This document shows, in pieces, positions 34,451-43,893 of a stretch of 64,000 nt of DNA; position 1 is the stretch's first letter; every line of letters begins with the position of its first letter. The notes under the pieces were generated by a model that saw only the letters and a list, made by a program, of their open reading frames with translations, did not search any database and had not been told where the DNA came from. This DNA comes from Rhodopirellula sp. (lineage in GTDB: Bacteria; Planctomycetota; Planctomycetia; Pirellulales; Pirellulaceae). A program made the translations under genes and the position numbers. Location of the stretch: NCBI GenBank assembly GCA_002701385.1, contig NZVD01000051.1, forward strand, positions 6,095 through 70,094. The letters are read 5' to 3'.

Positions 34451-35917
34451 ATGTTGAATCGCCGTGTAACTTCAGGCTTGATGGTTGGATTTCTCTTCGT
34501 GACTTTTGGGGCACCCTTGTTTTCAGCAGATTGGAATCAATGGCGGGGAGGTGAACGCTCTGGCGTGGATCTCAGCAGTCCGGAATTGGTGGATGCCTTG
34601 CCTGAGCGGGGTATGAAACCGGTTTGGTATGTGATTGAAGATGATTTGCCTGCAGCCGCTGCGAGTGGTTGGTCTAGTCCCGTTGTGTCAGGAGAATTTG
34701 TTTATCTGTTTACGCATAAGAAGACGCAAACGAGTCAGGGGAAATTGCCTCCCTTGAAATTCCCATACTTACCACCGGAAAAACGAGTTGGAATGACAGA
34801 TGAAGAATATGCCGAATATGAAGTCAATCGACGGGATGAACAGGAGACTCGGGCTAAGGGGTTTCGATTTGACGAATACGTCTATTGCCTGAATCGAAAA
34901 AATGGAAAGCTCGAATGGGTCAATGAGCACTCAAGCGTCTATACCAGATTTGCGCAGTCCGGTTCACCAACCGTCGTGAATGACAAGTTGTTTGTGATGA
35001 GTGCCGGGCGTACGGCGCGCGCGGTGAATACGCGGACAGGAGAAACACAGTGGGCAGTTAAGGTCCCGGGGGAATTTCGTGATCAGTACTTGCAATCCTC
35101 CTTCGCTATTGAAGGTGATTTGGCAATCGTACTTTGTGATGGATTGTATGCTCTGAATGTGAATACGGGAGAGTTGGTGTGGGAGTACGAGGTTGAGGCT
35201 AAGAGAAATATACACTGTAGCCCGGTGATTTGGAAATCCGATGCAGGAGCTCGTGTCATATGTAATGTTGCTGAAGGAATGACGGTTTGTCTGGATGTTC
35301 AGTCCGGGACATTGGTTTGGGAAGTAGAGTCCGGAGCAGGGAATGCGACACCGATTATTGCAGGAGATAAATTGCTGCTATACGGACAGAGTCGTAAATC
35401 AGGACTTGTTTGTTACGGATTGAGTCAGACGACTCCGGATGAACTTTGGAGGTTTAATGGCGCCGCGGATTCGGGTTCGTCGCCCGTGGCGTTGAACGAT
35501 TTGGTTTTCGTTCAGGGGGACCGCCGGTTAGCTTGTGTGGCATTGGACACCGGGAAGACAAAGTGGCAGACGATGCTGGATTTGAATCGCCCTCGGTATA
35601 CTTCGCTGATCGCCGCCGATAACAAAGTGTTTTATGCATTTGATGGTTTGCTAGCATTTGCTGCCAAGGATAAGTATCAGCCATTGATGCAGGCCAAGAT
35701 TAATCGTGAAGGTTTGTTGGCGGATGAAGCGGCTTTTCGGAAATTGCTTGGTATCAATGAACTGGAGAAAACGGCTGAAGGTCAAAAGGAAGCGGAATTG
35801 GTCATGCGGAAGGAATTTGGGAACGGACCGTTAGTGTGTACGACGCCGGCCATTTCCGACGGCTTTATGTATATCCGGCTAAAACGTGGAATTGCCTGTT
35901 ACGACTTGCGAAAGTGA
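34451..35917 (+). CDS. Exported PQQ-like beta-propeller protein
   Basis: A 488-residue secreted protein with a signal peptide (about residues 1-26, ending LFSA). Repeated propeller blades show the PQQ-type motif pattern, for example YVYCLNRKNGKLEWV, ARAVNTRTGETQWAV, LYALNVNTGELVWEYEVE, MTVCLDVQSGTLVWEVES and LACVALDTGKTKWQTM. The N-terminus WNQWRGGERSGV is typical of planctomycete outer-membrane-associated propellers. It lacks the metal and PQQ-binding residues needed for dehydrogenase activity, so it more likely binds a partner. The start has TAGGAC upstream. A strong terminator follows. No operon partner. Confidence 0.88.
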   Translation: MLNRRVTSGLMVGFLFVTFGAPLFSADWNQWRGGERSGVDLSSPELVDALPERGMKPVWYVIEDDLPAAAASGWSSPVVSGEFVYLFTHKKTQTSQGKLPPLKFPYLPPEKRVGMTDEEYAEYEVNRRDEQETRAKGFRFDEYVYCLNRKNGKLEWVNEHSSVYTRFAQSGSPTVVNDKLFVMSAGRTARAVNTRTGETQWAVKVPGEFRDQYLQSSFAIEGDLAIVLCDGLYALNVNTGELVWEYEVEAKRNIHCSPVIWKSDAGARVICNVAEGMTVCLDVQSGTLVWEVESGAGNATPIIAGDKLLLYGQSRKSGLVCYGLSQTTPDELWRFNGAADSGSSPVALNDLVFVQGDRRLACVALDTGKTKWQTMLDLNRPRYTSLIAADNKVFYAFDGLLAFAAKDKYQPLMQAKINREGLLADEAAFRKLLGINELEKTAEGQKEAELVMRKEFGNGPLVCTTPAISDGFMYIRLKRGIACYDLRK

Positions 35918-35991
35918 TTACGAATGCAATTCAAAGACTGACCTCCTGAGTCTATTGCTGATCTGAGATTGAGCTGGCAAGAGATAAGAAG

Positions 35992-36021
35992 AGCTGAGAA
36001 TGATCATTCTCAGCTTTTTTT
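35992..36021 (+). terminator. Terminator after the beta-propeller gene
   Basis: AGCTGAGAATGATCATTCTCAGCT is a perfect 24-base palindrome, giving a 10-bp or longer stem, followed by six T residues. It lies 75 bases after the stop. Confidence 0.9.
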
Positions 36022-36352
36022 ATTTTTTCTCTCCACTGTGACCAACCGTGTCACTGCTCCACGCGATAGTAATCATATCACCAGGAGGGATAGTTCAAAG
36101 CATCCCCCGCACCAACAATGACCAGTTGTTGTATGCAGCAGGACTTGGAAGTGAATTGGCTTCTATAAGGTCTTGTCGCTTTGGGCTATTCGTCTCCTTC
36201 TGGTGGGAAACAGAGTTGTAAGTCCGAGAGGAGCACTATTCTTACAGGGGGCAATCCAATGTTGCTTGTTTTAAGCGTTATGTTCATTTGGAAGCAGGTA
36301 GGAAGAAAAACGGCAACGGGAGTCTAAAAACCTCTTGTTCCACAGGGGCAGT

Positions 36353-36405
36353 GTCGATATAGTGTATAAGTGTTCACTATGTGGTTTTTTGTTCACTATA
36401 TCGAC
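36353..36405. promoter_or_regulatory. 12-bp inverted repeat upstream of recA
   Basis: GTCGATATAGTG (36353-36364) and CACTATATCGAC (36394-36405) are perfect inverted arms 29 bases apart, about 200 bases before recA. Inside lies a direct repeat GTTCACTAT (36372 and 36392, 20 bases apart). The position fits an SOS or other operator, but the motif matches no LexA box I know. Confidence 0.5.
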
Positions 36406-36601
36406 ATGTCAGCCCTTTGGGTTGTCGAGTGAAACAAGTGGTGGCGAGACGTAGCACGACATGAAGCTACTCGAAGGTACTCGAAGAAATTTGAGTCCAC
36501 ATGAGATGGCTTTTGATAAGCAGGCTCGACACCAGACTGTCGGAAAAATACTTGATTGCGGTTGAAACACAATAGCGAGTTATCGATAAAGGAGTGCAGT
36601 A

Positions 36602-37762
36602 ATGGTTGCTGTAAAGAAGGATTCAACAGGAAATATGGCCAAGAAAAAAACACCGACAGCGAAGTCGAAAAGCACCAAAGCCAAGAAATCAGCCTCTGCT
36701 AAAAAGGCAGATGCTTTAATGGCTGGAAATGCCCACTTAAAAACCACTCTTCAACAGATTGAAAAGCAATTTGGCGAGGGGTCGATCATGCCTTTGGGGA
36801 CGGATCAGCGTCACAAGATCGAAGGAATTGCCACAGGTAGTCTATCTCTGGATATGGCTCTTGGAGGCCAGGGTGTTCCCCGCGGACGTATTATTGAGAT
36901 TTACGGTCCGGAATCGAGTGGGAAGACGACACTAGCCTTACACATTGCTGCTCAGGCTCAAAAGGCGGATGGAATCGCAGCAATCATTGATGCCGAGCAT
37001 GCTTTTGATCCCAGTTGGGGTAAGAAGCTGGGCGTGGAATTGGATACGTTGCTCGTCAGCCAGCCAAACAATGGTGAAGAAGCAATGCAGATTACCGAGA
37101 TGTTGGTGAAATCCAATGCAGTTGACGTGATTATTATCGATTCAGTCGCCGCTCTGGTTCCTCGTAAGGAATTGGAGGGAGAAATTGGTGATAGCCATGT
37201 CGGTCTTCAGGCTCGTTTAATGAGTCAGGCAATGCGGAAATTAACTGGTGCGATTGCCAAAAGTAAAACTGTCGTGATCTTTATCAATCAGATCCGTGAA
37301 AAAATCGGAGTGATGTTTGGTAGTCCGGAAACGACACCGGGTGGTCGAGCCTTGAAGTTTTACAGTTCTTGCCGCATCGATGTTCGCCGGATCGCTCAGC
37401 TTAAAGATGGCGATCAGGTGGTTGGACAGCGAGTGCGTACTAAGATCGTTAAGAACAAAGTCGCTCCGCCATTTCGCATTGCTGAATTTGACATGATGCA
37501 TACGCATGGAATTAGCTACGAAGGTGACTTGCTGGATCTGGGCGTGAAACATGGAGTTCTCACTCGCAGCGGATCCTGGTTCAAATATGGAGACGTCTAT
37601 CTGGGACAAGGTAAGGAAAAGGCACGGACTTTCCTCACCGAAAACAAAGACGTGGCCGAAGAGCTTAAACCTCTGATCCTCGCCGCAGGAGGAATGGGGC
37701 TTGATGACGAAGTCGCAGAACCTACTGAGCCGACCGACGAAGAGAAGCAGGAAAACAGTTAG
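36602..37762 (+). CDS. recA: Recombinase RecA with basic N-terminal extension
   Basis: A 386-residue RecA, the ATP-dependent strand-exchange protein of homologous repair and SOS induction. It starts at ATG 36602 with AAGGAG 9 bases upstream. Walker A is [11 protein letters not shown] (near residue 101), the catalytic and DNA-loop regions include [20 protein letters not shown] and [20 protein letters not shown], and the acidic C-terminus is present. About 40 extra N-terminal residues, rich in Lys, Thr, Ser and Ala ([20 protein letters not shown]), precede the standard start at about [16 protein letters not shown]. Met12 is an alternative, still basic, start. The gene is followed by the inverted-repeat copy D and then tpx. 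An inverted repeat precedes it by 200 bases. Confidence 0.97.
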   Translation: MVAVKKDSTGNMAKKKTPTAKSKSTKAKKSASAKKADALMAGNAHLKTTLQQIEKQFGEGSIMPLGTDQRHKIEGIATGSLSLDMALGGQGVPRGRIIEIYGPESSGKTTLALHIAAQAQKADGIAAIIDAEHAFDPSWGKKLGVELDTLLVSQPNNGEEAMQITEMLVKSNAVDVIIIDSVAALVPRKELEGEIGDSHVGLQARLMSQAMRKLTGAIAKSKTVVIFINQIREKIGVMFGSPETTPGGRALKFYSSCRIDVRRIAQLKDGDQVVGQRVRTKIVKNKVAPPFRIAEFDMMHTHGISYEGDLLDLGVKHGVLTRSGSWFKYGDVYLGQGKEKARTFLTENKDVAEELKPLILAAGGMGLDDEVAEPTEPTDEEKQENS

Positions 37763-37910
37763 CTATTTAACCAGTTGGCTAGTTAGTCAGTCGGATTGGT
37801 CGGATGGCCGAAGCTCGATTGCCCGTTAACCCAATGGACAATGTCTAATGAAAGGTTGTTCAATGGATAACTGGATAAATGGATAACTGGTTAAATGGTT
37901 AAATGCTTAG
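37757..37910. repeat. Dispersed intergenic inverted-repeat element, copy D
   Basis: Arms atttaaccagtt (37765-37776) and aactggttaaat (37885-37896) are a perfect 12-bp inverted pair. The core cccaatggacaatgtctaat (37830 on) is shared with copy E for 24 identical bases. The word cggatggccgaagctc (37801 on) recurs near 7470. The element starts at the recA stop and fills most of the recA-tpx gap. Confidence 0.75.
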
Positions 37911-37994
37911 ATGTTCTTCCAAGCACTTCTGCTCTATACTGAGATTTGAAAATTAAATTCAACTCTTGTTTTTACTTCACAAGGAACATTGATT

Positions 37995-38513
37995 ATGTCA
38001 CGAAGCGGTGCCATTACTTTCAAGGGTAACCCCATGACACTGGCAGGCGAAGCGGTTGCTGTTGGGCAAGCTGCCCCTGCATTTACAGCACATTATTTCA
38101 AAGATGGTTTCCAAACACTCGGCACAGAATGCCTCAAAGGAAAACCAAGTTTGATTAGCGTTATTCCTTCGATTGATACCGGTGTTTGTCAAACGCAAAC
38201 TAAGAAATTCAACGAAGCAGTCGCAGCACTGGGTGATGCCGTAAACGCTGTCACTATATCTCTTGACTTGCCATTCGCTCAGGGACGCTGGTGCGGAGCC
38301 GAAGGCGTCGAAAATCTACAGGTCGTTAGCGACTATCAAGATCGATCGTTCGGAAATAACTGGGGTATGCTGATTGAAGAACTCAAATTGCTTGCCCGAG
38401 GAGCATTCGTCATCGATGCAGATGGTGTCGTGCAATATGCGGAAGTGGTTGCTGAAGCCACCGATGAACCCAATTATGATGCAGCTCTGGATGCCTTGAA
38501 GGGACTGCTGTAA
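37995..38513 (+). CDS. tpx: Thiol peroxidase, Tpx type (atypical 2-Cys peroxiredoxin)
   Basis: A 172-residue periplasmic or cytosolic peroxidase that reduces hydroperoxides using thioredoxin. The start is ATG 37995 with AAGGAA 8 bases before it. The peroxidatic Cys is Cys65 in SVIPSIDTGVCQTQT and the resolving Cys is Cys100 in GRWCGAEG, the Tpx-specific spacing. The N-terminus ITFKGNPMTLAGEA and the C-terminal DGVVQYAEVV region fit the family. The first residues do not form a signal peptide. A terminator follows within 100 bases. It is adjacent to recA but separated by a long repeat, so it is not obviously co-transcribed. Confidence 0.95.
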   Translation: MSRSGAITFKGNPMTLAGEAVAVGQAAPAFTAHYFKDGFQTLGTECLKGKPSLISVIPSIDTGVCQTQTKKFNEAVAALGDAVNAVTISLDLPFAQGRWCGAEGVENLQVVSDYQDRSFGNNWGMLIEELKLLARGAFVIDADGVVQYAEVVAEATDEPNYDAALDALKGLL

Positions 38514-38572
38514 ATAACGATGCGTTTGGCCTCAATCTGAGTTGGTAATTGCTTCAATTCAGAAAAGACATC

Positions 38573-38614
38573 AAGCCCCTTTGGATTTTAAGATGATTCC
38601 AGAGGGGCTTTTTT
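38573..38614 (+). terminator. Terminator after tpx
   Basis: AAGCCCCT pairs with AGGGGCTT (8 bp), followed by a short T run, 60 bases past the stop. It can also close the convergent alaS transcript. Confidence 0.85.
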
Positions 38615-38639
38615 GTACGACTGCCATTAAACGCTGATG

Positions 38640-41447
38640 CTAGGCCAGCATGTCAGTAATGATACTTTGTGCCTTTTCGATTGCCGCTGGGATCTGACTG
38701 GCATCTTTACCACCGGCCTGAGCCATGTCAGGCTTACCACCGCCGCCACCGCCCACTATTGGCGCGACTTCGCGAACCCAATTACCCGCATTGGCTCCTT
38801 GTCCGACTAACTCTCGGCTAATACCGGCAACTAAGACGACCTTTTCCGGTCCCTGTGCTGCCATAAGCAGTACAGCAGAAGGTTCGACTTTCTTTCTGAT
38901 CTGGTCGATAAGCTGTCTCATTAGACCAGAGTTGGCTCCTTTTGCTTCGGCGATTACAACAATGGCTCCATTGACTTCAATAGCTTGTTCCAAGAGTCCT
39001 TCTGCAGAAACATCGCCAGCTTCTTTAAGCTGTGCGAGTTGCGATATGAGTTTTTTTCGTTCAGATTTCAATGCGTCAATGCGGTTAATAAGATCTGAAC
39101 TAGCAACATTGAGTAATCTGGCAGCGGCTCGAATTTGTGATCGTTTTTCTACGTAAGTCAACGATACGTCATCAGCAACCACTGACGGCTCGGCAGCGAT
39201 GGTATCCGTATTACCGCTGGAGAGTTGTTTTTTGAGTTCTCGTATTTGTCCGGTTAATTCGTCGACGGCGGCGGTTAGATTACCATCTGGTGCGGCCAGT
39301 GCGTCTGTTGTACTTGAGAACAGTGACTCGATTTCAGAGATATAATCCGTAGCCTTCGCACCTGTCAGTGCGATGATTCGCCGAGTGCCTGCAGCTACGC
39401 CTTCTTCGGACGTAATTTGGAAATCACCAACATCGCTGGTGGAGTTTAAGTGCGTACCACCACAAAGTTCCCGGGAAAACTCTCCCATTGAGACCATGCG
39501 GACGGGATCGGGATACTTTTCACCGAAGAGCATCATTGCGCCTTTGGATCGAGCATCGGCCAGTGGCAGTATTTCCCATTGGATGGGATGCTCGGATTGG
39601 ACTAACGTCTGAACTTGTTGTTCGATGTCCTTTAGCTGTTCATCCGAAACAGGTTCCATGTTGGTAAAATCAAACCGCAGCCAATCCTCATCTACTTTAG
39701 AACCTTGTTGCTGTGCGTGCGAGCCAAGAGTGTTTTGTAGAGCATGGTGCAGGATGTGAGTAGCCGAGTGAGCACGTCGAATACCATCTCGACGCTTCGT
39801 ATCGATTTTTGTTTGAACGGTTTCTCCGGAAGTGAGCGTTCCGGATTTCAGATAGCCATAGTGAAGGAACAGGTCACCATCTTTTTGAGTGTCTTCAACG
39901 ATAAATGTACCGTTGTCGTTTTCGATGAGTCCTGAGTCCCCAACTTGCCCGCCGGATTCACCATAGAATGCAGTTGCATCTGTGACCAGGATGAGTTTTT
40001 GGTCGGCGGCTTCTAATGTTTCCACGAGAACGTCTTCGCTTTGTTCGTTACAAACAATGAGTCCTTTGAGCTTGGCCTCTGAAACCACGTCGTCGTAACC
40101 GTGAAAAGCAGTCTCTTTAAGCGTTTCTTTTAAGCCTTCTACAGGACCGGTCTTAAACAGCTCAAATTGTGCTTTCCCGGATTCCAGACCATGTTGTTCC
40201 ATAGATTGGCGGAAACCGTCCCAGTCAAACCCAAAATTCAGATCGGTCGCCATAGATTCCACCAGTTCTGGTGGAACGCCATAGGTTTGGTAGAGGTCGG
40301 CAGCTGTTGTGCCCGGAATCTGCTTGGCTCCGGAGGATTTTAGTTCTTCAAAAGCTGAGTCGATTCGTGCCAGCCCGTCATCAAGGGTTGCCAAGAAGGC
40401 GTTTTCTTCTTGCTTCATTACGCTTTCGACTCGTTCTGATGTTTCACAGATATCTGGGTAGGCAGCCTTCATCTGTGCTGTGACAGCGGAAACCAGTTGG
40501 TACAGGAAGGGTTCGCGTTTGCCCATCTGATGGCCGTCAAGCACAGCGCGTCGAAGAAGTCGTCGGATAACATACTTCTCCTTGTTTGGACCGGGGTATA
40601 CATTCTCATGGACGGCGAATGTACAGGCGCGTACATGGTCACAGATTCGTCGCAAACGTCTTCCTTCTTCACTGGCAGGATCATAAGGAAGCCCGACGAT
40701 TTCACCAGCGGCTTCGACAATCGGGCGTAGGATGTCGATATGGTAATTGGTGTCTTGTCCCTGCATGACCGAGGCAATACGCTCGAGTCCCATGCCGGTG
40801 TCAATATTTTTACTAGGTAGCGGCGACAGATTATCTGGTGGATCACCCATGCGATTGAATTGAGTGAAGACTAGATTCCAGATTTCGACTACTTCCCCTT
40901 TTGGATCCAGATAGAAGATCTCAGAGCAGGGGCCACATACTCCGTCCGGTCCTCCGGTTGGCGCTCCAGCTGGCCAGAAGTTGTCATCTTCTCCCATACG
41001 CGTAATACGGTTGGTCGGTACACCGACTTCATCATGCCAAATATTTGCAGCTTCATCGTCGTCTAGATAAACGGTGACTGACAGGCGGTCTGATTCCAAT
41101 CCGAGCCATTTCGGGTCGGTAAGAAATTCCCAGGCCCAGGTGATTGCTTCACGTTTGAAGTAATCACCGAAACTGAAATTCCCGAGCATTTCGAAGAATG
41201 TGTGGTGATACGAAGTACGACCGACATTGTCGATGTCACCTGTGCGAAGACACTTTTGGCTACTCGTCGCTCGGGTAAAATCGAGCTTTACTTTGCCCAG
41301 AAAGTGATCTTTAAAGGGATTCATCCCAGCCGGGGTAAACAGGACTGAAGGATCCCAGGTGGGGACGAGCACATCACTTGCACAGCGGGTATGGCCTTTG
41401 GTTTCATAGAAACTCAGGTACTTTTCACGTATTTCGTCGGTCTTCAT
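38640..41447 (-). CDS. alaS: Alanyl-tRNA synthetase
   Basis: A 935-residue class II aminoacyl-tRNA synthetase that charges tRNA-Ala and edits mischarged Ser or Gly. The N-terminal catalytic core has the start TDEIREKYLSFYETKGHTRC, SVLFTPAGMNPFKDHFLG and the class II motifs CGPCSEIFYL and DTGMGLERIASVMQG. The editing domain has HSATHILHHALQ (HxxxH, near residue 561) and CGGTHLNSTSDVG (near residue 662), the zinc/editing pair. The C-Ala domain with the GGGGGKPDMAQAGGK loop ends the protein. The length is typical (about 880-940). No T-box or other leader is evident upstream. Confidence 0.97.
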   Translation of the reverse strand: MKTDEIREKYLSFYETKGHTRCASDVLVPTWDPSVLFTPAGMNPFKDHFLGKVKLDFTRATSSQKCLRTGDIDNVGRTSYHHTFFEMLGNFSFGDYFKREAITWAWEFLTDPKWLGLESDRLSVTVYLDDDEAANIWHDEVGVPTNRITRMGEDDNFWPAGAPTGGPDGVCGPCSEIFYLDPKGEVVEIWNLVFTQFNRMGDPPDNLSPLPSKNIDTGMGLERIASVMQGQDTNYHIDILRPIVEAAGEIVGLPYDPASEEGRRLRRICDHVRACTFAVHENVYPGPNKEKYVIRRLLRRAVLDGHQMGKREPFLYQLVSAVTAQMKAAYPDICETSERVESVMKQEENAFLATLDDGLARIDSAFEELKSSGAKQIPGTTAADLYQTYGVPPELVESMATDLNFGFDWDGFRQSMEQHGLESGKAQFELFKTGPVEGLKETLKETAFHGYDDVVSEAKLKGLIVCNEQSEDVLVETLEAADQKLILVTDATAFYGESGGQVGDSGLIENDNGTFIVEDTQKDGDLFLHYGYLKSGTLTSGETVQTKIDTKRRDGIRRAHSATHILHHALQNTLGSHAQQQGSKVDEDWLRFDFTNMEPVSDEQLKDIEQQVQTLVQSEHPIQWEILPLADARSKGAMMLFGEKYPDPVRMVSMGEFSRELCGGTHLNSTSDVGDFQITSEEGVAAGTRRIIALTGAKATDYISEIESLFSSTTDALAAPDGNLTAAVDELTGQIRELKKQLSSGNTDTIAAEPSVVADDVSLTYVEKRSQIRAAARLLNVASSDLINRIDALKSERKKLISQLAQLKEAGDVSAEGLLEQAIEVNGAIVVIAEAKGANSGLMRQLIDQIRKKVEPSAVLLMAAQGPEKVVLVAGISRELVGQGANAGNWVREVAPIVGGGGGGKPDMAQAGGKDASQIPAAIEKAQSIITDMLA

Positions 41448-41694
41448 TAGTTCTTTGCGTGAACGTTTTTACGGGGTGGATTGCACAGCATGGTTAGCGG
41501 AGCAGCATACGATTTGGCTTCTTAATCCGTTATCATATCCGCGACTACGATGACTTGGAAGCTCTGATTACACACAAGCGACCGTCGCCAATCGCCTGGC
41601 AATTCTCAATTGACCCAAAACAGATGAATCCACTACGATTCTGTCCTGCTTTTCAACAAGACATTAAACCAACATGATTGTTATAGGATCTTAG

Positions 41695-42075
41695 ATGCAG
41701 GAATTATCCCCCGGTTGGTCTTTGGATTCGCATCAGGATGGTGAGTGGCTATGCTTAACCCTCAATGCTTCCTGGGCTCAGCTTGAGCAAACTCCGGTCA
41801 ACCTTGCCGAGCTCATGGATCGAGTGGTGCGGCATTCCTTTTTCAATCGCGTTGTTCTTAGCTTGGAATCAATTAGATATCTGCCGGCACGGTTAATACG
41901 CCAGTTAATTCTGCTGAGAGATAAATTAGAAGAACGAGCAGGGCAACTCTTATTATGCGACATGACCGATCAAGCCTATGCGTCGGTCTGCGCGTTGGGG
42001 TTAGATCAAGTTTTCCCCAAGTACGAAAGCTTTAAGTCGGTGACGTCCAACTTCCGTCCCACACGCCCGAGGTGA
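41695..42075 (+). CDS. STAS-domain protein
   Basis: A 126-residue protein with the alternating strand-helix pattern of a STAS domain, the fold of anti-anti-sigma factors. Helix 1 and strand pairs are WLCLTLNASWAQLEQTPVNL, then VVLSLESIRYLPARLIRQLI, the position where SpoIIAA-type proteins carry a phosphorylatable Ser. Here SLESIRYL lacks the usual DxSG context, so phospho-switching is not certain. The end runs YASVCALGLDQVFPKYES. It has no partner kinase gene nearby. It is convergent with serA across the inverted-repeat copy E. A regulatory role is inferred from the fold only. Confidence 0.7.
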   Translation: MQELSPGWSLDSHQDGEWLCLTLNASWAQLEQTPVNLAELMDRVVRHSFFNRVVLSLESIRYLPARLIRQLILLRDKLEERAGQLLLCDMTDQAYASVCALGLDQVFPKYESFKSVTSNFRPTRPR

Positions 42076-42079
42076 GTCA

Positions 42080-42189
42080 GGCAACCAGTTAGCCATTTGA
42101 CTATTTCGACAGTTTTCAATTATCCCAATGGACAATGTCTAATGAAAAATTGTTCAGTGTCACGTTTGGCCAAATAGTCAAATGGCTCA
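42080..42189. repeat. Dispersed intergenic inverted-repeat element, copy E
   Basis: Arms agccatttgactattt (42091-42106) and aaatagtcaaatggct (42172-42187) are a perfect 16-bp inverted pair with a 65-base interior. The interior includes the core shared with copy D (42124-42147). It fills the gap between convergent STAS and serA genes and touches the serA stop, so it can act as a shared terminator. Confidence 0.8.
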
Positions 42190-43812
42190 GATCCACGGTG
42201 GTTTTTCACCGGCGTTAGGCAGTTCAATACTTTTGACTGACGTGATTCCGTTTTGCGATGTCAACGCGGAGGTGACTTCTTTTGTTGGGATGCTATCAAG
42301 ATTCAAGACGCCAATCGCTTCACCGCCTGGTTGAGCATCGATAGGCCGCCCCACGGACATTTGGGCAATGTTGATTTGATAGGTACCCAGAGTGGAACCC
42401 ATGTGCCCAATAATGCCAGGCAGGTCATCGTGAACAAAGATCAAAATGTTACCGTCCAAATAGGATTCCAGTCGCATGTCATCAAGTCGAATGAGTCGAG
42501 GCATCTTATTGCCAAAGACAGTTCCACCAGCAGTATAGGTACCTTTGTCGGTGGTCAGGTTGACGGTCATCGAGGAAGCAAATGCTCCCATTTCACTTGA
42601 ATGCGTTTCAGTAATCTCGATGCCACGGTCTTTCAGCAGCACCTGTGAATTGACAATGTTGACTGAATCTTCCAATGCTTCTTTTAGCAAACCGGCACAC
42701 AGCGATGCGGTTAACAGCTTTGTGTCTTCATTGGCAACGTGTCCCCGATACTCGACTTGTACTGCCTGAACTCCGCCTTCATCCCATTGGTCCAAAAAGA
42801 TCCCCATACGATAAGCCAGTTCCAGATAACCTGCCAGAGATTCAAGCGTTTTCGGATCAATGGCTGCAACATTGACTGCATGTCGTACGGCACCGGTGGT
42901 GAGGTAGTCGATAGCCAATTCGACGGCTTCAACAGCGACTTGCGTTTGAGCTTCTTCCGTAGAGGCTCCAAGGTGAGGCGTACAAACAACGCCTTCTTTT
43001 TGGAACAGCGGACTATCGGTACATGGCTCGGTTTCAAACACATCGAGTGCTACTCCGGCCAAGATTCCTTGGTCGAGTCCGTCAGCTAAGGCAGCTTCAT
43101 CATAAATACCACCTCGGGCACAGTTGATCAGACGGGCTCCGGGCTTTAGGAGTTGCAACTGGGCTTGGCTGATGAGTCCTTTGGTTTGAGGCGTTAAAGG
43201 AGTGTGGACGGTTAAGTAGTCGATCTTTGGTAGCATTTCATCTACGGTTTCACAAAGCTCGACTCCAAGTTTGGCAGCTTGCTCGGCTGTGAGAAACGGA
43301 TCAAATCCAACGATCTTCATTTGAAATGCCTGAGCTCGTTTTGCCACCTCCTGGCCAATACGCCCCAGGCCTACGACTCCCAGTGTTTTCCCTGACAGTT
43401 GGGAACCCATATAAGCCTTTCGGTCCCAGCGTCCTTCACGAAGGCTCTGGAATGCCGGCGCCACATTTCGACTTAATGCCAACATCAATGTCATGGCGTG
43501 TTCGGCAGTACTAAATGTATTGCCAGTTGGTGTGTTCATGACAATGATTCCCTGGCGAGTGGCTGCAGGTTTATCAATGTTGTCGGTACCAACGCCCGCT
43601 CGAACAATTACTTTGAGACGCGTATTACCCACCAGTACATCTTCCGAAAGTGTGACTCCACTTCGGCAAATCGCTCCGTCAGCGTCCAGTAGCGCAGCTT
43701 TAAGGGCGTCACCCTGAAGTCCGGTTTGGACAACGTATTCGATGTTGTCGGCTTGTTCGAGAAGGTCCAGACCTTCCTGAGCAATGTTGTCGAGGACGAT
43801 TATTTTAGGCAT
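42187..43812 (-). CDS. serA: D-3-phosphoglycerate dehydrogenase
   Basis: A 541-residue NAD-dependent enzyme for the first step of serine synthesis. ATG 43812 is chosen over an upstream TTG. The substrate domain and the nucleotide domain carry NTPTGNTFSTAEHAMTLMLA, the Rossmann glycine motif TLGVVGLGRIGQEVAKRA and the active-site pattern DVFETEPCTDSPLF. The long C-terminal part (about residues 320-541) has an ASB linker and an ACT domain (ILIFVHDDLPGIIGHMGSTL), so it is the long type-1 form often subject to serine feedback. serC lies 80 bases upstream on the same strand, so the two probably form one unit. The inverted-repeat copy E overlaps the stop. Confidence 0.96.
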   Translation of the reverse strand: MPKIIVLDNIAQEGLDLLEQADNIEYVVQTGLQGDALKAALLDADGAICRSGVTLSEDVLVGNTRLKVIVRAGVGTDNIDKPAATRQGIIVMNTPTGNTFSTAEHAMTLMLALSRNVAPAFQSLREGRWDRKAYMGSQLSGKTLGVVGLGRIGQEVAKRAQAFQMKIVGFDPFLTAEQAAKLGVELCETVDEMLPKIDYLTVHTPLTPQTKGLISQAQLQLLKPGARLINCARGGIYDEAALADGLDQGILAGVALDVFETEPCTDSPLFQKEGVVCTPHLGASTEEAQTQVAVEAVELAIDYLTTGAVRHAVNVAAIDPKTLESLAGYLELAYRMGIFLDQWDEGGVQAVQVEYRGHVANEDTKLLTASLCAGLLKEALEDSVNIVNSQVLLKDRGIEITETHSSEMGAFASSMTVNLTTDKGTYTAGGTVFGNKMPRLIRLDDMRLESYLDGNILIFVHDDLPGIIGHMGSTLGTYQINIAQMSVGRPIDAQPGGEAIGVLNLDSIPTKEVTSALTSQNGITSVKSIELPNAGEKPPWI

Positions 43813-43893
43813 ATGTGAATTCAGCAAACCAAAGTGTTGTGAGTGAAACTAACCAAGGAGCTTCTTATGACAAGACGTTCTACTTGGGTTTCG

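Larger units (their letters stand above)
35918..36601. other. Intergenic region before recA
   Basis: Contains the terminator at 35992-36021, the inverted repeat at 36353-36405, and tactcgaag twice near 36471 and 36480. Otherwise no gene is supported. The recA promoter should lie within the last 250 bases. Confidence 0.45.

Noticed and set aside
41448-41694. Possible T-box leader before alaS
   Set aside because: No antiterminator signature or tRNA-specifier loop could be found on the minus strand.
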